Program-made: the position numbers and the translations under genes
The notes under the pieces: generated by a model
The model's database searches: none
What the model was told of the DNA's origin: nothing
What the model saw: the letters and a program-made list of their open reading frames with translations, nothing else
Assembly: GCF_002217435.1 (NCBI RefSeq)
Contig: NZ_MUHF01000006.1
Location: 96,398 to 160,397 of the forward strand
DNA length: 64,000 nt
Direction of reading: 5' to 3'
Source: Flavobacterium reichenbachii
GTDB lineage: Bacteria; Bacteroidota; Bacteroidia; Flavobacteriales; Flavobacteriaceae
Part shown: one piece after another, positions 17,026 to 26,115 of the stretch
Layout: each line of letters opens with the position of its first letter
Numbering within the stretch: position 1 is the first letter of the stretch

Positions 17026-17358
17026 TTATGCCGTTTGATCGTCTGTAACTGCTGTCGGCGCATTTGTTTTTACAGATTCAATTCCGTTATCTCTCGAAGC
17101 AGTACTTTCATACATTTCGCTTGATCCGATAATTTGGCCGTTGCTGGCTTTTAGATTAAAATAAGGTTTTCCATTGCTGGATTCCTTTTTTTCAAAACGA
17201 TTGTCGTCCTGCGAATTCGTTTTTACAGATTCAATTCCGTTTGTGCAAGCCGCTTTTGTGCTGTAACCTTCACTAGATAAAATAGTTTGTCCGTTACCTG
17301 CTTTTAAATTGAATTGAAATTCTCCGTTGTTTCTCTTAGTAATTACAAATTTTCCCAT
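17026..17358 (-). CDS. YegP-like protein with two DUF1508 repeats
   Basis: The 110-residue soluble protein consists of two tandem repeats of about 48 residues. Each contains a Phe-Asn-Leu-Lys-Ala strand, NGQ, an SSE motif and the ending NGIESVKTN (near residues 16-50 and 65-98). This is the DUF1508/YegP architecture. The fold is known structurally as a small alpha/beta repeat, and the function is not established. The last ten residues form a disordered acidic tail. It is a single gene ending at the bidirectional terminator. Confidence 0.9.
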   Translation of the reverse strand: MGKFVITKRNNGEFQFNLKAGNGQTILSSEGYSTKAACTNGIESVKTNSQDDNRFEKKESSNGKPYFNLKASNGQIIGSSEMYESTASRDNGIESVKTNAPTAVTDDQTA

Positions 17359-17690
17359 TTGGTTTATTGTTTAGATTTGATATTAAAATATTTTTGCTGA
17401 AGATAAAAATACAAAACTTCGTCATACAAATCATACATCGCTAAAAAAAATGATGCAAAAAAATGATTAAGAAAATGTTAGTTCAAGGTTGGGTAATGAC
17501 TGAAAATAAATTAAATAAAAATGCAAAAATCAGCTGCTGCTTTTCGTTTCAGCTAATTTTCTAAAATGACATCAAAAAGAAATAAACGATATAATCATTG
17601 ATAAGGCAGATAATTTCTATTGGCAACATTGAAATTATGAAATTTATCCAAAATATAATTCCTTATTTTTGTTAGGAATGAATTATTAGT
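17359..17690. other. 332-base intergenic region between divergent genes
   Basis: No coding ORF was seen. A candidate -7 box TATTTTTG at 17665-17672 would start the XdhC-containing transcript only about 12 bases before its ATG. No matching -33 TTG at normal spacing was found. The rest is AT-rich without clear dyads. Confidence 0.45.
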
Positions 17691-18812
17691 ATGAAAGAAA
17701 TCAGCGATATCTTAAAAGCATTTTCACAAGCAAAAATTGAGGGAAAAAAGACAGCTTTGGCAACAGTTGTAAAACTCGAAGGCTCTTCGTACCGTCAGCC
17801 GGGAGCGCGAATGCTGGTTACAGAAGATGGTATGCTGACAGGTGCAATAAGCGGGGGCTGTCTGGAAGGCGATGCATTGAGAAAAGCACTGCTTTCTATA
17901 CAGCAGCAGCAAAATAAATTGATCACTTATAATACCAATGATGAGGATGATGTTGAAATAGGATTGCAATTGGGCTGTAACGGAATCGTACATATTCTCT
18001 TTGAATACATAAATGAGGAAGCAGAAAATAATCCGATCAGGCTTTTGGAGGAACTGCAAAAAGAACGAAAAGAAGCTGTAATTCTTACCTTGTTTTCTTT
18101 AGAAAAATATGCGGCTCAATTGGGAACTGTTTTGTTTTATCGAAATGAAAATTCGCTTTTGTATGAAGATGAATCGGCTTTAGAAATCCTTCCCGAAGTA
18201 AAAGAATCCTTAAGAAATAAAGCTACAATTGTAAAAAAAATAAATGCATCCCAGACCGAAGCTTTAATAGAATATATTCAACCGCCTGCTTCTCTTGTTG
18301 TGGCCGGTGCAGGAAATGACATACAGCCGCTTGCTAAAATGGCCGATTTATTAGGTTGGGAAGTTACTATTGGCGATGGTCGCACAGCATATGCTACCAC
18401 AAAACGATTTCCCGATGCAAAACGTGTAATAGCTGCAAAACCCGATGAATTTTTAAATCAAATAGTAATAGATTCAGAAACGTATTTTGTACTCATGACG
18501 CACAACTACAAATACGATCTGGAAATGCTGCAGCTGCTTCTAAAAAGCGATTGCAAATACATTGGAATATTAGGTCCAAAAACAAAACTAAACCGAATGC
18601 TTGATGATTTGTCTAATGAAGGTATTCAAATTACAGACGAACAATTAAACCGTATTTACGGACCAATAGGACTTGATCTTGGAGCAGAAACCGCAGAAGA
18701 AATTGCACTGTCGGTTATTGCCGAAATTAAAGCCGTGATGAGCGGTAAAAATGGTGCTTCATTAAAATATAAAATCGGAAAAATTCATAATGCTATTCCG
18801 TATGTCGACTGA
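17691..18812 (+). CDS. XdhC/CoxI-family molybdenum cofactor insertion chaperone
   Basis: The 373-residue protein has an N-terminal XdhC/CoxI domain (TVVKLEGSSYRQPGARM near 23 and GAISGGCLEGD near 51) and a C-terminal Rossmann-like XdhC_C domain (VVAGAGNDIQPLAKMADLLG near 202). The family binds mature, sulfurated molybdenum cofactor and loads it into xanthine-dehydrogenase-type enzymes. Its stop overlaps the start of the MocA-like gene, and the molybdo-enzyme subunits follow 1.9 kb on, so it is very likely their dedicated chaperone, as PaoD is for PaoABC. Confidence 0.92.
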   Translation: MKEISDILKAFSQAKIEGKKTALATVVKLEGSSYRQPGARMLVTEDGMLTGAISGGCLEGDALRKALLSIQQQQNKLITYNTNDEDDVEIGLQLGCNGIVHILFEYINEEAENNPIRLLEELQKERKEAVILTLFSLEKYAAQLGTVLFYRNENSLLYEDESALEILPEVKESLRNKATIVKKINASQTEALIEYIQPPASLVVAGAGNDIQPLAKMADLLGWEVTIGDGRTAYATTKRFPDAKRVIAAKPDEFLNQIVIDSETYFVLMTHNYKYDLEMLQLLLKSDCKYIGILGPKTKLNRMLDDLSNEGIQITDEQLNRIYGPIGLDLGAETAEEIALSVIAEIKAVMSGKNGASLKYKIGKIHNAIPYVD

Positions 18813-19404
18813 AAATTCTAATAAAACCGGAATTATAATCCTGGCTGCAGGAAATTCCTCAAGACTCGGCAGACCCAAACAGCTGCTGGAATTTAAAAAA
18901 TCATTTTTACTTCAAAATACCATTTCAGAAGCTGTTTCGGTCACTAATTCTAATGTTATTGTAGTTTTGGGTTCTAATAAAGATGCGATCCAAAAAGAAA
19001 TAGATTTGTCTCAAACAACAGTTGTATTCAATCAGGATTGGGAGTTAGGAATGTCGACTTCTATTGTCTGCGGTTTACAAAAATTATTAGAACAGCATCC
19101 AGAATGCCAGCGCTGTATTATTGCAGTCTGCGATCAGCCTTTTGTGACTGCCAAAGTGTTTGAGGATTTAATAAATGAACATCAAAAAACAGAAAAAGGA
19201 ATCGCCGCTGCATCTTATGCTGAAACAATAGGAACTCCAGTCTTATTTCATCAAAAATATTTTGATATTCTTTTGGAAATCAAAGGACAGCAGGGAGCTA
19301 AAAAGATCATTAATAGTTTTTTAGAAGACACAGCTGCAGTGGTATTCGAAAAAGGAAAAATCGATATTGATACTCCGGAAGATTACAAAAAACTTCTTTC
19401 TTAA
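18790..19404 (+). CDS. MocA-like molybdenum cofactor nucleotidyltransferase
   Basis: The 204-residue protein has a nucleotidyltransferase signature IILAAGNSSRLGRPKQLLEF near residue 15, a CDQPF motif near 118, and the fold of MobA/MocA enzymes. MocA transfers CMP to molybdopterin, making the MCD cofactor used by xanthine-dehydrogenase-type hydroxylases. The start at 18790 overlaps XdhC by 23 bases. The in-frame ATG at 18802 is an alternative that still overlaps. It ends at the same spot as the convergent cysteine desulfurase. Confidence 0.88.
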   Translation: MLFRMSTENSNKTGIIILAAGNSSRLGRPKQLLEFKKSFLLQNTISEAVSVTNSNVIVVLGSNKDAIQKEIDLSQTTVVFNQDWELGMSTSIVCGLQKLLEQHPECQRCIIAVCDQPFVTAKVFEDLINEHQKTEKGIAAASYAETIGTPVLFHQKYFDILLEIKGQQGAKKIINSFLEDTAAVVFEKGKIDIDTPEDYKKLLS

Positions 19405-20537
19405 ATCTTAAATTTTTCTGCAAGCGCTAAAACTGTATCAATCGTTTCTTCAATTTCTTCTAAAGTCGTGTATTTACTTAAACTAAATCGGATTGAACTT
19501 AAAGCATCTGCATGAGATAATCCCATGGCTTTTAAAACGTGCGAAGGCTCGGAAGTAACGGCAGAACAGGAAGAACCATTAGAAACTGAAATATTTTGCA
19601 AAGCCAGAATAAGTGTTTCTGAATTTACTCCCGGAAAGCAAATATTTGACGTATTGTATATGCGGTTTTGAATATTTCCGTTTACAAACGAACCTTCAAA
19701 TTGTAACAAACCTTTTTCTAGATAATCTTGCAGTTCAGTGATTCTTTTTGTGTGACTTTCCATTTCATCAAAAGCAATTGCAGCAGCTTTTCCTAAACCA
19801 ATAATCCCCGTTGTATTTAAGGTGCCGCTTCGCAGTTTGCTCTGTTGTCCGCCGCCGTGTAACTGCGGGGTCAATTTTGACTTGGCTTTCGCCGAAAAAT
19901 ACAATCCGCCAATGCCTTTTGGACCATGAAATTTATGTGCAGAAAAAGGAAGCATATCAATTCCCATTTCATTTACATCGATCATTATTTTACCAACAGC
20001 CTGTGTTGCATCGCATAAAAAAAGTACATTTTTTGCTTTAAGGATTGATGAGATCTGCTTGATATTTTGCATGACACCCGTTTCATTGTTGGATAACATT
20101 CCTATGAAAACCAGTGTTTTATCTGTTATTGTGTCATTTAAAAGTTTAAGATCTAAAAGTCCGTCAGTTTCAACTGGGAGATAAGTAACTTCAAAACCAA
20201 TTGTTTCCATATACTGACAGGTATCGAGAACAGCTTTGTGTTCTGAAGCAATGGTAATAATGTGTTTTTTATCCTCATTAGAGAATCCCTTAATAGCGAG
20301 ATTAATAGATTCTGTTGCACCCGAAGTAAAAATAATCTGGTCTTCGGCAGCGCCTATTAAATTTGCAGTCTGCCAGGCCGCTTTTTCAACTGCTTCCTTT
20401 ACGGCCAGTCCAGCCAAATGTGTACTGCCGGAATTGGCATAGTATTCTGTAAAATACGGAATCATTTCTTCTAGAACACGATCATCTAAACGAGTAGAGG
20501 CATTGTTGTCGAGATATATAGGATGTTTTGATGCCAT
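19401..20537 (-). CDS. cysteine desulfurase (IscS/NifS type)
   Basis: The 378-residue PLP enzyme is of normal length for class I desulfurases. Seen: YLDNNASTRLD at the N-terminus, SGATESINLAIKG near 68, the PLP lysine in SAHKFHGPKG near 199, and the catalytic Cys in NGSSCSAV near 323. It takes sulfur from cysteine as a protein persulfide. It converges on the MocA-like gene and lies inside the molybdo-hydroxylase locus, so a role in sulfurating the molybdenum cofactor or building the Fe-S clusters of that enzyme is likely (inference). It is transcribed divergently from the 2Fe-2S subunit. Confidence 0.92.
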   Translation of the reverse strand: MASKHPIYLDNNASTRLDDRVLEEMIPYFTEYYANSGSTHLAGLAVKEAVEKAAWQTANLIGAAEDQIIFTSGATESINLAIKGFSNEDKKHIITIASEHKAVLDTCQYMETIGFEVTYLPVETDGLLDLKLLNDTITDKTLVFIGMLSNNETGVMQNIKQISSILKAKNVLFLCDATQAVGKIMIDVNEMGIDMLPFSAHKFHGPKGIGGLYFSAKAKSKLTPQLHGGGQQSKLRSGTLNTTGIIGLGKAAAIAFDEMESHTKRITELQDYLEKGLLQFEGSFVNGNIQNRIYNTSNICFPGVNSETLILALQNISVSNGSSCSAVTSEPSHVLKAMGLSHADALSSIRFSLSKYTTLEEIEETIDTVLALAEKFKI

Positions 20538-20661
20538 GCTTTTTTCTTAATCCCGTAAAAATACAATTTTGAAATTTATAATGTAAGGATTTTGCTCAAT
20601 TGAAATTATTCTAAATAGAGGTTTTGTGTGAATTTTATAACTATTTGTAACATAAGATTGT

Positions 20662-20669
20662 TAAATTTG
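20662..20669 (+). promoter_or_regulatory. candidate -7 box TAAATTTG for the molybdo-hydroxylase operon
   Basis: It matches TAnnTTTG and lies 43 bases ahead of the ATG at 20713. A TTG occurs upstream, but the spacing is about 14 bases, shorter than usual, so the call is tentative. Confidence 0.35.
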
Positions 20670-20712
20670 TTAGAATGACATTTTGCGATTTGGGTAACTT
20701 AAAAACTGACTG

Positions 20713-21351
20713 ATGGCTGTTAAAAAAACAAACAAAAACAACGAGGTTCATGACGATTCAAATTCTCGCCGCGACTTCATAAAAAAATCGGGATTATTTA
20801 CCGCTTTGGCTTTGGCGCCGCCTTCATTGGTTATGGCATCAGAAAGCAAATGGGATGAGAAAATTGCTTCGTATCTGGAAACTGTTCCGCTTTCTATCGA
20901 AATAAACGGAACAAAACACAATCTTAATATTGAACCAAGAACCACTTTGTTAGACTTACTTCGGGAACAATTACAGCTTACGGGAACCAAAAAAGGCTGT
21001 GACCACGGCCAGTGCGGTGCTTGTACAGTTCATGTAAACGGAGAAAGAATTTTGTCTTGTTTGTCATTGGCTACAATGCAGCAAAATGCACAAGTTGTCA
21101 CTATTGAAGGACTTTCTAAAGGAAAAAAACTTCACCCAATGCAGGAAGCATTCATAAAAAATGATGGTTTTCAATGCGGTTACTGCACACCGGGACAGAT
21201 CATGTCGGGAATTGCCTGCATCAAAGAAGGCCATGCCAACAACAGAGACGAAATAAAAGAATATATGAGCGGTAATATCTGCCGTTGTGGTGCTTACCAT
21301 AACATTGTAGATGCCATAATGGAAGTTAAGGAAGGAGGGAAGCTGATATGA
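20713..21351 (+). CDS. Tat-exported 2Fe-2S subunit of a xanthine-dehydrogenase-family enzyme
   Basis: The 212-residue protein begins with a twin-arginine signal (SRRDFIKK near 18, then a hydrophobic run and PPSLVMA). A plant-type 2Fe-2S ferredoxin domain follows (CDHGQCGACTVHVNGERILSC near 95). The helical second 2Fe-2S domain has QCGYCTPGQ and NICRCGAYH. It passes electrons from the molybdenum site to FAD. Tat export of this subunit, with the others carried along, is how PaoABC/YagTSR reaches the periplasm. Its stop overlaps the next ATG by four bases. Confidence 0.93.
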   Translation: MAVKKTNKNNEVHDDSNSRRDFIKKSGLFTALALAPPSLVMASESKWDEKIASYLETVPLSIEINGTKHNLNIEPRTTLLDLLREQLQLTGTKKGCDHGQCGACTVHVNGERILSCLSLATMQQNAQVVTIEGLSKGKKLHPMQEAFIKNDGFQCGYCTPGQIMSGIACIKEGHANNRDEIKEYMSGNICRCGAYHNIVDAIMEVKEGGKLI

Positions 21352-22328
21352 AAAATTTCCAAATAATAAAAGCACTCACTTCAGCTTCGGCAGTCACAAA
21401 TCTGAGTAAAGAGACCGATGCTAAATTTATAGCTGGCGGTACCAATTTGGTAGATTTGATGAAAAAAAATGTTACTGCACCAGATAAACTGGTTGACATT
21501 AATACACTGGATCTTAAAAAAATAGAATTTCTTAGTAAAAAAGTCTCTATCGGTGCATTAGCAAAAAATACGCAAGTTGCAGAAGATAAAGTAATAAAAG
21601 AAAAATTTCCTCTTTTGTCACTGGCTCTAGCAGCGGGAGCTTCGCAGCAGATTAGAAACATGGCAAGTGTTGGCGGCAACATGCTGCAACGTACAAGATG
21701 TCCTTATTTTTATAATACTGATATGCCCTGCAACAAAAGGGTTCCAAAAAGCGGTTGTGGTGCAATAGGCGGTTCTAATAGAATGCATGCCGTATTTGGA
21801 GCGTCAGAAAGCTGTATTGCAGTTCATCCGAGTGATATGTGTGTGGCTCTTGCTGCATTGGATGCAACTGTTTTTGTAGAAGGTCCGAAAGGAAAAAGAA
21901 AAATAGAGTTTACCGATTTTCATCGTCTTCCGGGAAATACTCCTGAAAAAGATAATGTTTTGGATGCCAAAGAATTGATCACTTCTGTAGAAATTCCGGA
22001 GAATAATTTTGCGAAGAACAGCCATTATCTAAAAATCCGTGACAGAAGCAGTTATGCTTTTGCTTTGGTTTCTGTTGCAGTTGGTTTAGATTTAAAAAAC
22101 AATCTGATTAATGACGTAAGGCTGGCTATGGGCGGTGTCGCACATAAACCTTGGAGGCTGACTGAAGCAGAGAAATTCCTTAAAGGAAAAACAGTTTCTG
22201 AAACGACATTTAAACAGGCAGCAGATTTAGCCATGAAAGAAGCAAAAGGTTACGGCGAAAATAATTTTAAAATAACGCTGGGAACCAATGCCATTATTGA
22301 AGCACTAACAATAGCATCCTCTAAATAA
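21348..22328 (+). CDS. FAD-binding subunit with likely 4Fe-4S site (PaoB-like)
   Basis: The 326-residue protein is the CO-dehydrogenase/xanthine-dehydrogenase FAD subunit type: GGTNLVDLMKK near 28 binds FAD, and QIRNMASVGGNMLQRTRCP near 103 is typical. Between about 120 and 165 it carries extra cysteines (TRCPYF, MPCNK, SGCGAIGG), the insert that holds an additional 4Fe-4S cluster in PaoB-like subunits. No signal peptide is present, consistent with piggy-back Tat export on the 2Fe-2S subunit. It lies in the middle of a three-gene operon. Confidence 0.92.
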   Translation: MKNFQIIKALTSASAVTNLSKETDAKFIAGGTNLVDLMKKNVTAPDKLVDINTLDLKKIEFLSKKVSIGALAKNTQVAEDKVIKEKFPLLSLALAAGASQQIRNMASVGGNMLQRTRCPYFYNTDMPCNKRVPKSGCGAIGGSNRMHAVFGASESCIAVHPSDMCVALAALDATVFVEGPKGKRKIEFTDFHRLPGNTPEKDNVLDAKELITSVEIPENNFAKNSHYLKIRDRSSYAFALVSVAVGLDLKNNLINDVRLAMGGVAHKPWRLTEAEKFLKGKTVSETTFKQAADLAMKEAKGYGENNFKITLGTNAIIEALTIASSK

Positions 22329-22336
22329 TTGAAATT

Positions 22337-24541
22337 ATGAGCAAGACAAGTAATATAAATAGAGTAGACGGATTTGCTAAAGTAACAGGTTCAGCGACAT
22401 ATTCGGCAGAATATAAAACGCCGGGTGTGGTGTATGCCTGTTTGGTCGGAAGCACGATTGCAAAAGGAAGAATCAAAACCATTGATACTAAAAAAGCCGA
22501 ATGGGCGCCGGGAGTTTTGGCAGTCATTACGCATTTGAATGTAGATAAACCTGTTGGATATCAAAAAGCAAAAGACAAACATAATTTTGGCCAGCCGCTG
22601 CAGATTTTCAAAGACGATTCGGTGTTGTATTACGACCAGCCGATTGCATTGGTAATTGCCGATACTTTTGAGCGTATGCAGTATGCCGCGAGTTTAATTA
22701 AAGCCGATTATTTAAAAGAAGAACATTCGACTGAATTAAAGAAAGCAGCAGATAAAGAGAAAAAAGTAGAAACTGAAAAAGGGAACGATTACCACCGCGG
22801 TGAACAAGATGGATATAAAAATGCCGAAGTAGTTTTAGAAGCCGAATACACAATTCCGACCGAAGTCCATAATCCGATGGAACTGGCAAATATTATCGCA
22901 AAATGGGATGGAAATAAACCCACCGTATTTACTAAAAGTCAAGGCGTTGAAGGAACACGAAAAAGTATTGCCGGAGTTTTTGGAGTTCCAATTGAAGATG
23001 TTTCTGTAAATTCTGAATATCTTGGAGGTGCATTCGGAATGGGACTGCACACTTGGCCGTATGAAATTGCGGCACTTATTGGATCAAAGAAACTGAATCG
23101 TCCTGTAAAATTGGTTTTGCATCGTGAACAAATGTTTACCAATGTAGGTTTTAGACCTTATACAATTCAGAAAATGGGTTTAGGCGCTACAAAAGCAGGA
23201 AAACTTACAGGATTAACTCACGAAGCAGTTGCAATGACTTCCAGCTATGAAGATTTTATGGAAGGAACTGTAAACATGTCGCGATTTATTTATGATTGTG
23301 CCAATGTTTCAACACGATACAGAATTGTGCCTTTGGATACCTGCACACCAATCTGGATGCGCGGTCCCGGAGAAGCAACGGGCTCTTTTGCCTTAGAATC
23401 GGCGATGGATGAGCTGGCGTATAAATTAAACATCGATCCAATTGAGTTTAGAAAACTGAATTATGCAGAAAAAGATCTGGAACAAAATAAACCTTGGAGC
23501 AGCAAATATCTTCTGGAATGTTATGAAGGGGGAATGGAACGCATTGGCTGGAAAAACCGTAAAAACGAACCTGGCTCTGTTAAAGAAGGAGACTGGCTGG
23601 TAGGCTACGGAATGGGGACAGGAACTTTTGGCTGCTATAGAAATCCTACTTCTGTAAAAGCAAAATTTTTGCCCGACGGGAATTTAGTACTTCAATGCAG
23701 TGTAAACGATATGGGACCCGGTACAGCTACTATGATGACAGCAATTGGTGCCGATATTACTGGTTTTCCTGCTGAAAATGTAATAATTGAAATGGGTAAA
23801 AGCGGTCTTCCAAAAGGACCAACCCAAGGCGGATCTGCCACAACTTCCTCTGTTGGATCTGCGGTCAATGATGCTTGTAAATTATTAGTAGAGAAAGCGA
23901 TAAAACTGGCGTCAGAAAATGCTGTTTTTAAAAATATACCGGCTGCAGATTTAGAACTTGCAGAAGGAATGATTGTTTCTAAGAAGAATAGTTCTAAATC
24001 TATTAGTTTGATTTCGCTTTTAAGTGAAAATAAATTAGAAGAACTGGCAGTAGAAAATCAATCAAAAGGAACAGAAGAAGCTAAGAAATATTCTATTTAT
24101 TCGTTTTCAGTTCACTTTGTAAAAGTTTTGGTGAACCCTAATTTGGGAAAAATAAGATTAGCGCACGTGGTTTCCTGTGCAGATATCGGAACAGTAATAA
24201 ACCAGAAAACTTCTGCCGGACAAATGTTTGGAGGCGCAGTAGGAGGAATCGGAATGGGTTTAATGGAAGCTCTTGAAATTGACCATCGTTTTGGCCGTCC
24301 GATCAACAATAATTTTGCTGATTATCATGTTCCCGTAAATGCTGATATTGAAAAACAGGAAGTATTTTTCGTCAATAAAAAAGACCCAATCAGTAATCCT
24401 ATGGGAACGAAAGGTCTGGGCGAAACAGCATTGGTAGGAATGGCGCCTGCAATCGCAAATGCAGTGTTTAACGCGACAGGAAAACGAGTCCGCGATCTGC
24501 CGATTACTTTAGACAAAATTATAGAAACCGTAAAGGTTTAA
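22337..24541 (+). CDS. molybdopterin-binding catalytic subunit, xanthine dehydrogenase / aldehyde oxidoreductase family
   Basis: The 734-residue protein has the aldehyde oxidase a/b-hammerhead domain (about 5-110) and two molybdopterin-binding domains. Motifs seen are LGGAFGMGLHTWP near 228, RGPGEATGSFALESAMDEL near 338, the cofactor loop GPTQGGSATTSSVGSAVND near 494, and the active-site Glu in KGLGETALVG near 695. It should hydroxylate an aldehyde or N-heterocycle using water. Length and partners fit PaoC-like aldehyde oxidoreductases more than purine-specific enzymes, but the substrate cannot be read off. It begins eight bases after the FAD subunit. Confidence 0.93.
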   Translation: MSKTSNINRVDGFAKVTGSATYSAEYKTPGVVYACLVGSTIAKGRIKTIDTKKAEWAPGVLAVITHLNVDKPVGYQKAKDKHNFGQPLQIFKDDSVLYYDQPIALVIADTFERMQYAASLIKADYLKEEHSTELKKAADKEKKVETEKGNDYHRGEQDGYKNAEVVLEAEYTIPTEVHNPMELANIIAKWDGNKPTVFTKSQGVEGTRKSIAGVFGVPIEDVSVNSEYLGGAFGMGLHTWPYEIAALIGSKKLNRPVKLVLHREQMFTNVGFRPYTIQKMGLGATKAGKLTGLTHEAVAMTSSYEDFMEGTVNMSRFIYDCANVSTRYRIVPLDTCTPIWMRGPGEATGSFALESAMDELAYKLNIDPIEFRKLNYAEKDLEQNKPWSSKYLLECYEGGMERIGWKNRKNEPGSVKEGDWLVGYGMGTGTFGCYRNPTSVKAKFLPDGNLVLQCSVNDMGPGTATMMTAIGADITGFPAENVIIEMGKSGLPKGPTQGGSATTSSVGSAVNDACKLLVEKAIKLASENAVFKNIPAADLELAEGMIVSKKNSSKSISLISLLSENKLEELAVENQSKGTEEAKKYSIYSFSVHFVKVLVNPNLGKIRLAHVVSCADIGTVINQKTSAGQMFGGAVGGIGMGLMEALEIDHRFGRPINNNFADYHVPVNADIEKQEVFFVNKKDPISNPMGTKGLGETALVGMAPAIANAVFNATGKRVRDLPITLDKIIETVKV

Positions 24542-24548
24542 TATTAAT

Positions 24549-24659
24549 TTTAACCGCAAAGGATGCTAAGGTTTAATTTTACTTTACGCAGCGAAAACAC
24601 ATCCCGAGACTTCGGGATAACCACTCTGGTAAAAAATCTTAGCATTCTTTGCGGTTAAA
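24549..24659. repeat. inverted repeat, type D, 22-bp arms
   Basis: The left arm 24549-24570 (core AACCGCAAAGGATGCTAAG) pairs with the right arm 24638-24659 with one mismatch. A smaller palindrome TCCCGAGACTTCGGGA lies inside at about 24602-24617. It begins nine bases after the molybdo-subunit stop and may act as its terminator or 3' mRNA guard. Confidence 0.85.
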
Positions 24660-24759
24660 TTCATTCTTAATTTTATAGCTCCACAGGTTTCCATAACCCG
24701 TAGTTTCAACCACGGGAATGTAGATAATGATCGTTTAATTACGTCCCAATTGCCACTTA

Positions 24760-25239
24760 TTATATTCTTTCAATTTTGCAAATAAAGCAACAGGCTTCTG
24801 AATTTCTAGCATGAAGATATTCCACATTATTTTCAGTTTCAAAGATTTCAGAAATTAACTGGTCAACATCATTGTCGCCAACCAGTTTCGTAAAAATCAT
24901 TTTTTGTTCTTTATTATAACCAATTAGTGATAAAGGAAAATTTTCTTTATCAGCTTTTATTTCGGGTGGGAAATTATAAATATCTAAATATTCTTCGACC
25001 TCATTTTTATGAATAAATATTGGTCCGGATTGATTAAAAGCATTGTTTTTTGAGAATGGACTGTAAGCAAAAACCAATCTGATGTCTTTGCCAATATTAA
25101 ACGGTTTTAGCGAAACTCTGCAAGGACCTTTTCCAGATGCTGACTGCTCATATATTTGATTGCCGAAATTATCTGTATTGGTTTCACGAATTTTGCGCGC
25201 AAATTCTTTTGTAAGCGGAACAATCTTAAAATTTCTCAT
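24760..25239 (-). CDS. DUF1203-like small protein
   Basis: The 159-residue soluble protein matches the DUF1203 pattern as I recall it: an N-terminal basic strand, GKGPCRVSLKPF near 36, LVFAYSPF near 54, GPIFIHKNEVEEY near 71, and a Cys pair near the C-terminus (EACCFICKIERI). The function is unknown. It has no signal peptide. It is a single gene between the molybdo-hydroxylase operon (convergent, 218 bases away) and the DUF2911 gene. Confidence 0.7.
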   Translation of the reverse strand: MRNFKIVPLTKEFARKIRETNTDNFGNQIYEQSASGKGPCRVSLKPFNIGKDIRLVFAYSPFSKNNAFNQSGPIFIHKNEVEEYLDIYNFPPEIKADKENFPLSLIGYNKEQKMIFTKLVGDNDVDQLISEIFETENNVEYLHARNSEACCFICKIERI

Positions 25240-25336
25240 AATTTTTGTGTTTTAAATTTGATCAAATTTATATATTGTTCGTTTTGCTTAAAACACGTTT
25301 CTTGCTATAATGTATTTTGCTCAACATATAAATAAA

Positions 25337-25364
25337 AAAAGAGACCCGAAAAAAGGTCTCTTTT
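25337..25364 (-). terminator. terminator after the DUF2911 gene
   Basis: The stem AAAAGAGACC / GGTCTCTTTT with an 8-base loop (25337-25346 and 25355-25364) is followed by a T run on the minus strand. It is 22 bases past the DUF2911 stop codon. Confidence 0.88.
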
Positions 25365-25385
25365 AAATATCGAAAAAACGATTAA

Positions 25386-25949
25386 TTATTTTACTGTAAT
25401 CGGAAGTTCAACTGTTGTTTTATCCCATCCAATAACTAGATTTGCAACGTTATCTTTTGTAGTAAAAGCAATTGATAAAGCTTCGATTACATCAGAAACT
25501 GGTTTAACAGGCACAGAAACTCTTACAAGATCTTTCTTTTCGTCGTAAGCATAACCACCCCATAAATCCAATTCTTTATTGATGATGATAGTCCATTTGT
25601 CTTTTTCAGGAATTGCAAACAAACTATAGCTTCCTGCAGGAACTTTTACACCATTGATTGTTACCGCTTTGTAGAATTTGATTTCTGTATTTTCGTTAGC
25701 ACCAACTCTCCAAACTTCACCAAACTTAATTAAATCACCAAAAATAGTTCTTCCTTTTACAGAAGGTCTAGAATAAATAACCTTAGCAACTGGTGCCGGC
25801 GTATCTGTTTTTTTGAATTTTACTGATTTATTTGGGAAATAAGCAATATCAACCGGACTTGCATCAAGCGGAGCAAATTTTACGACATCTTGAGCCTGAA
25901 CTGTAAAGGCAGCAAATAAAGTAACTGCCAATAAACATAATTTTTTCAT
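25386..25949 (-). CDS. exported DUF2911 protein
   Basis: The 187-residue protein has a signal peptide (MKKLCLLAVTLFAAFTVQAQ) and a DUF2911 domain with GRTIFGDLIKFGEVWRVGAN near 66, VPAGSYSLFAIPEKDKWTII near 100 and a terminal beta-strand region. The domain is common and abundant in the Bacteroidota envelope, and its function is unknown. It is a single gene with its own strong terminator. The start at 25949 is set by the signal peptide. Confidence 0.9.
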   Translation of the reverse strand: MKKLCLLAVTLFAAFTVQAQDVVKFAPLDASPVDIAYFPNKSVKFKKTDTPAPVAKVIYSRPSVKGRTIFGDLIKFGEVWRVGANENTEIKFYKAVTINGVKVPAGSYSLFAIPEKDKWTIIINKELDLWGGYAYDEKKDLVRVSVPVKPVSDVIEALSIAFTTKDNVANLVIGWDKTTVELPITVK

Positions 25950-26115
25950 AGGATTACAATTTTTAGAATTACTACAAAGTAAGTTAATAATGAAGAAAAA
26001 TCATATAATTACAGTTTGTTTTTTGTTAATGAATTGATAACAGTTTTATGTTTAATTTAAAATGAGATAGAAAGCTTTGTATTCTTTCACTTGTCATTTT
26101 GTAGAAAAATAATTT

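Noticed and set aside
13799..17358. A defence island around the metallo-beta-lactamase and XRE genes
   Set aside because: No nuclease, restriction, reverse transcriptase, toxin-antitoxin or integrase gene is present; the evidence is only one ambiguous hydrolase and a regulator.
21064..21682. Antisense ORFs over the 2Fe-2S and FAD subunit genes
   Set aside because: They are shadows of strongly supported genes and have low-complexity, unrecognisable translations.
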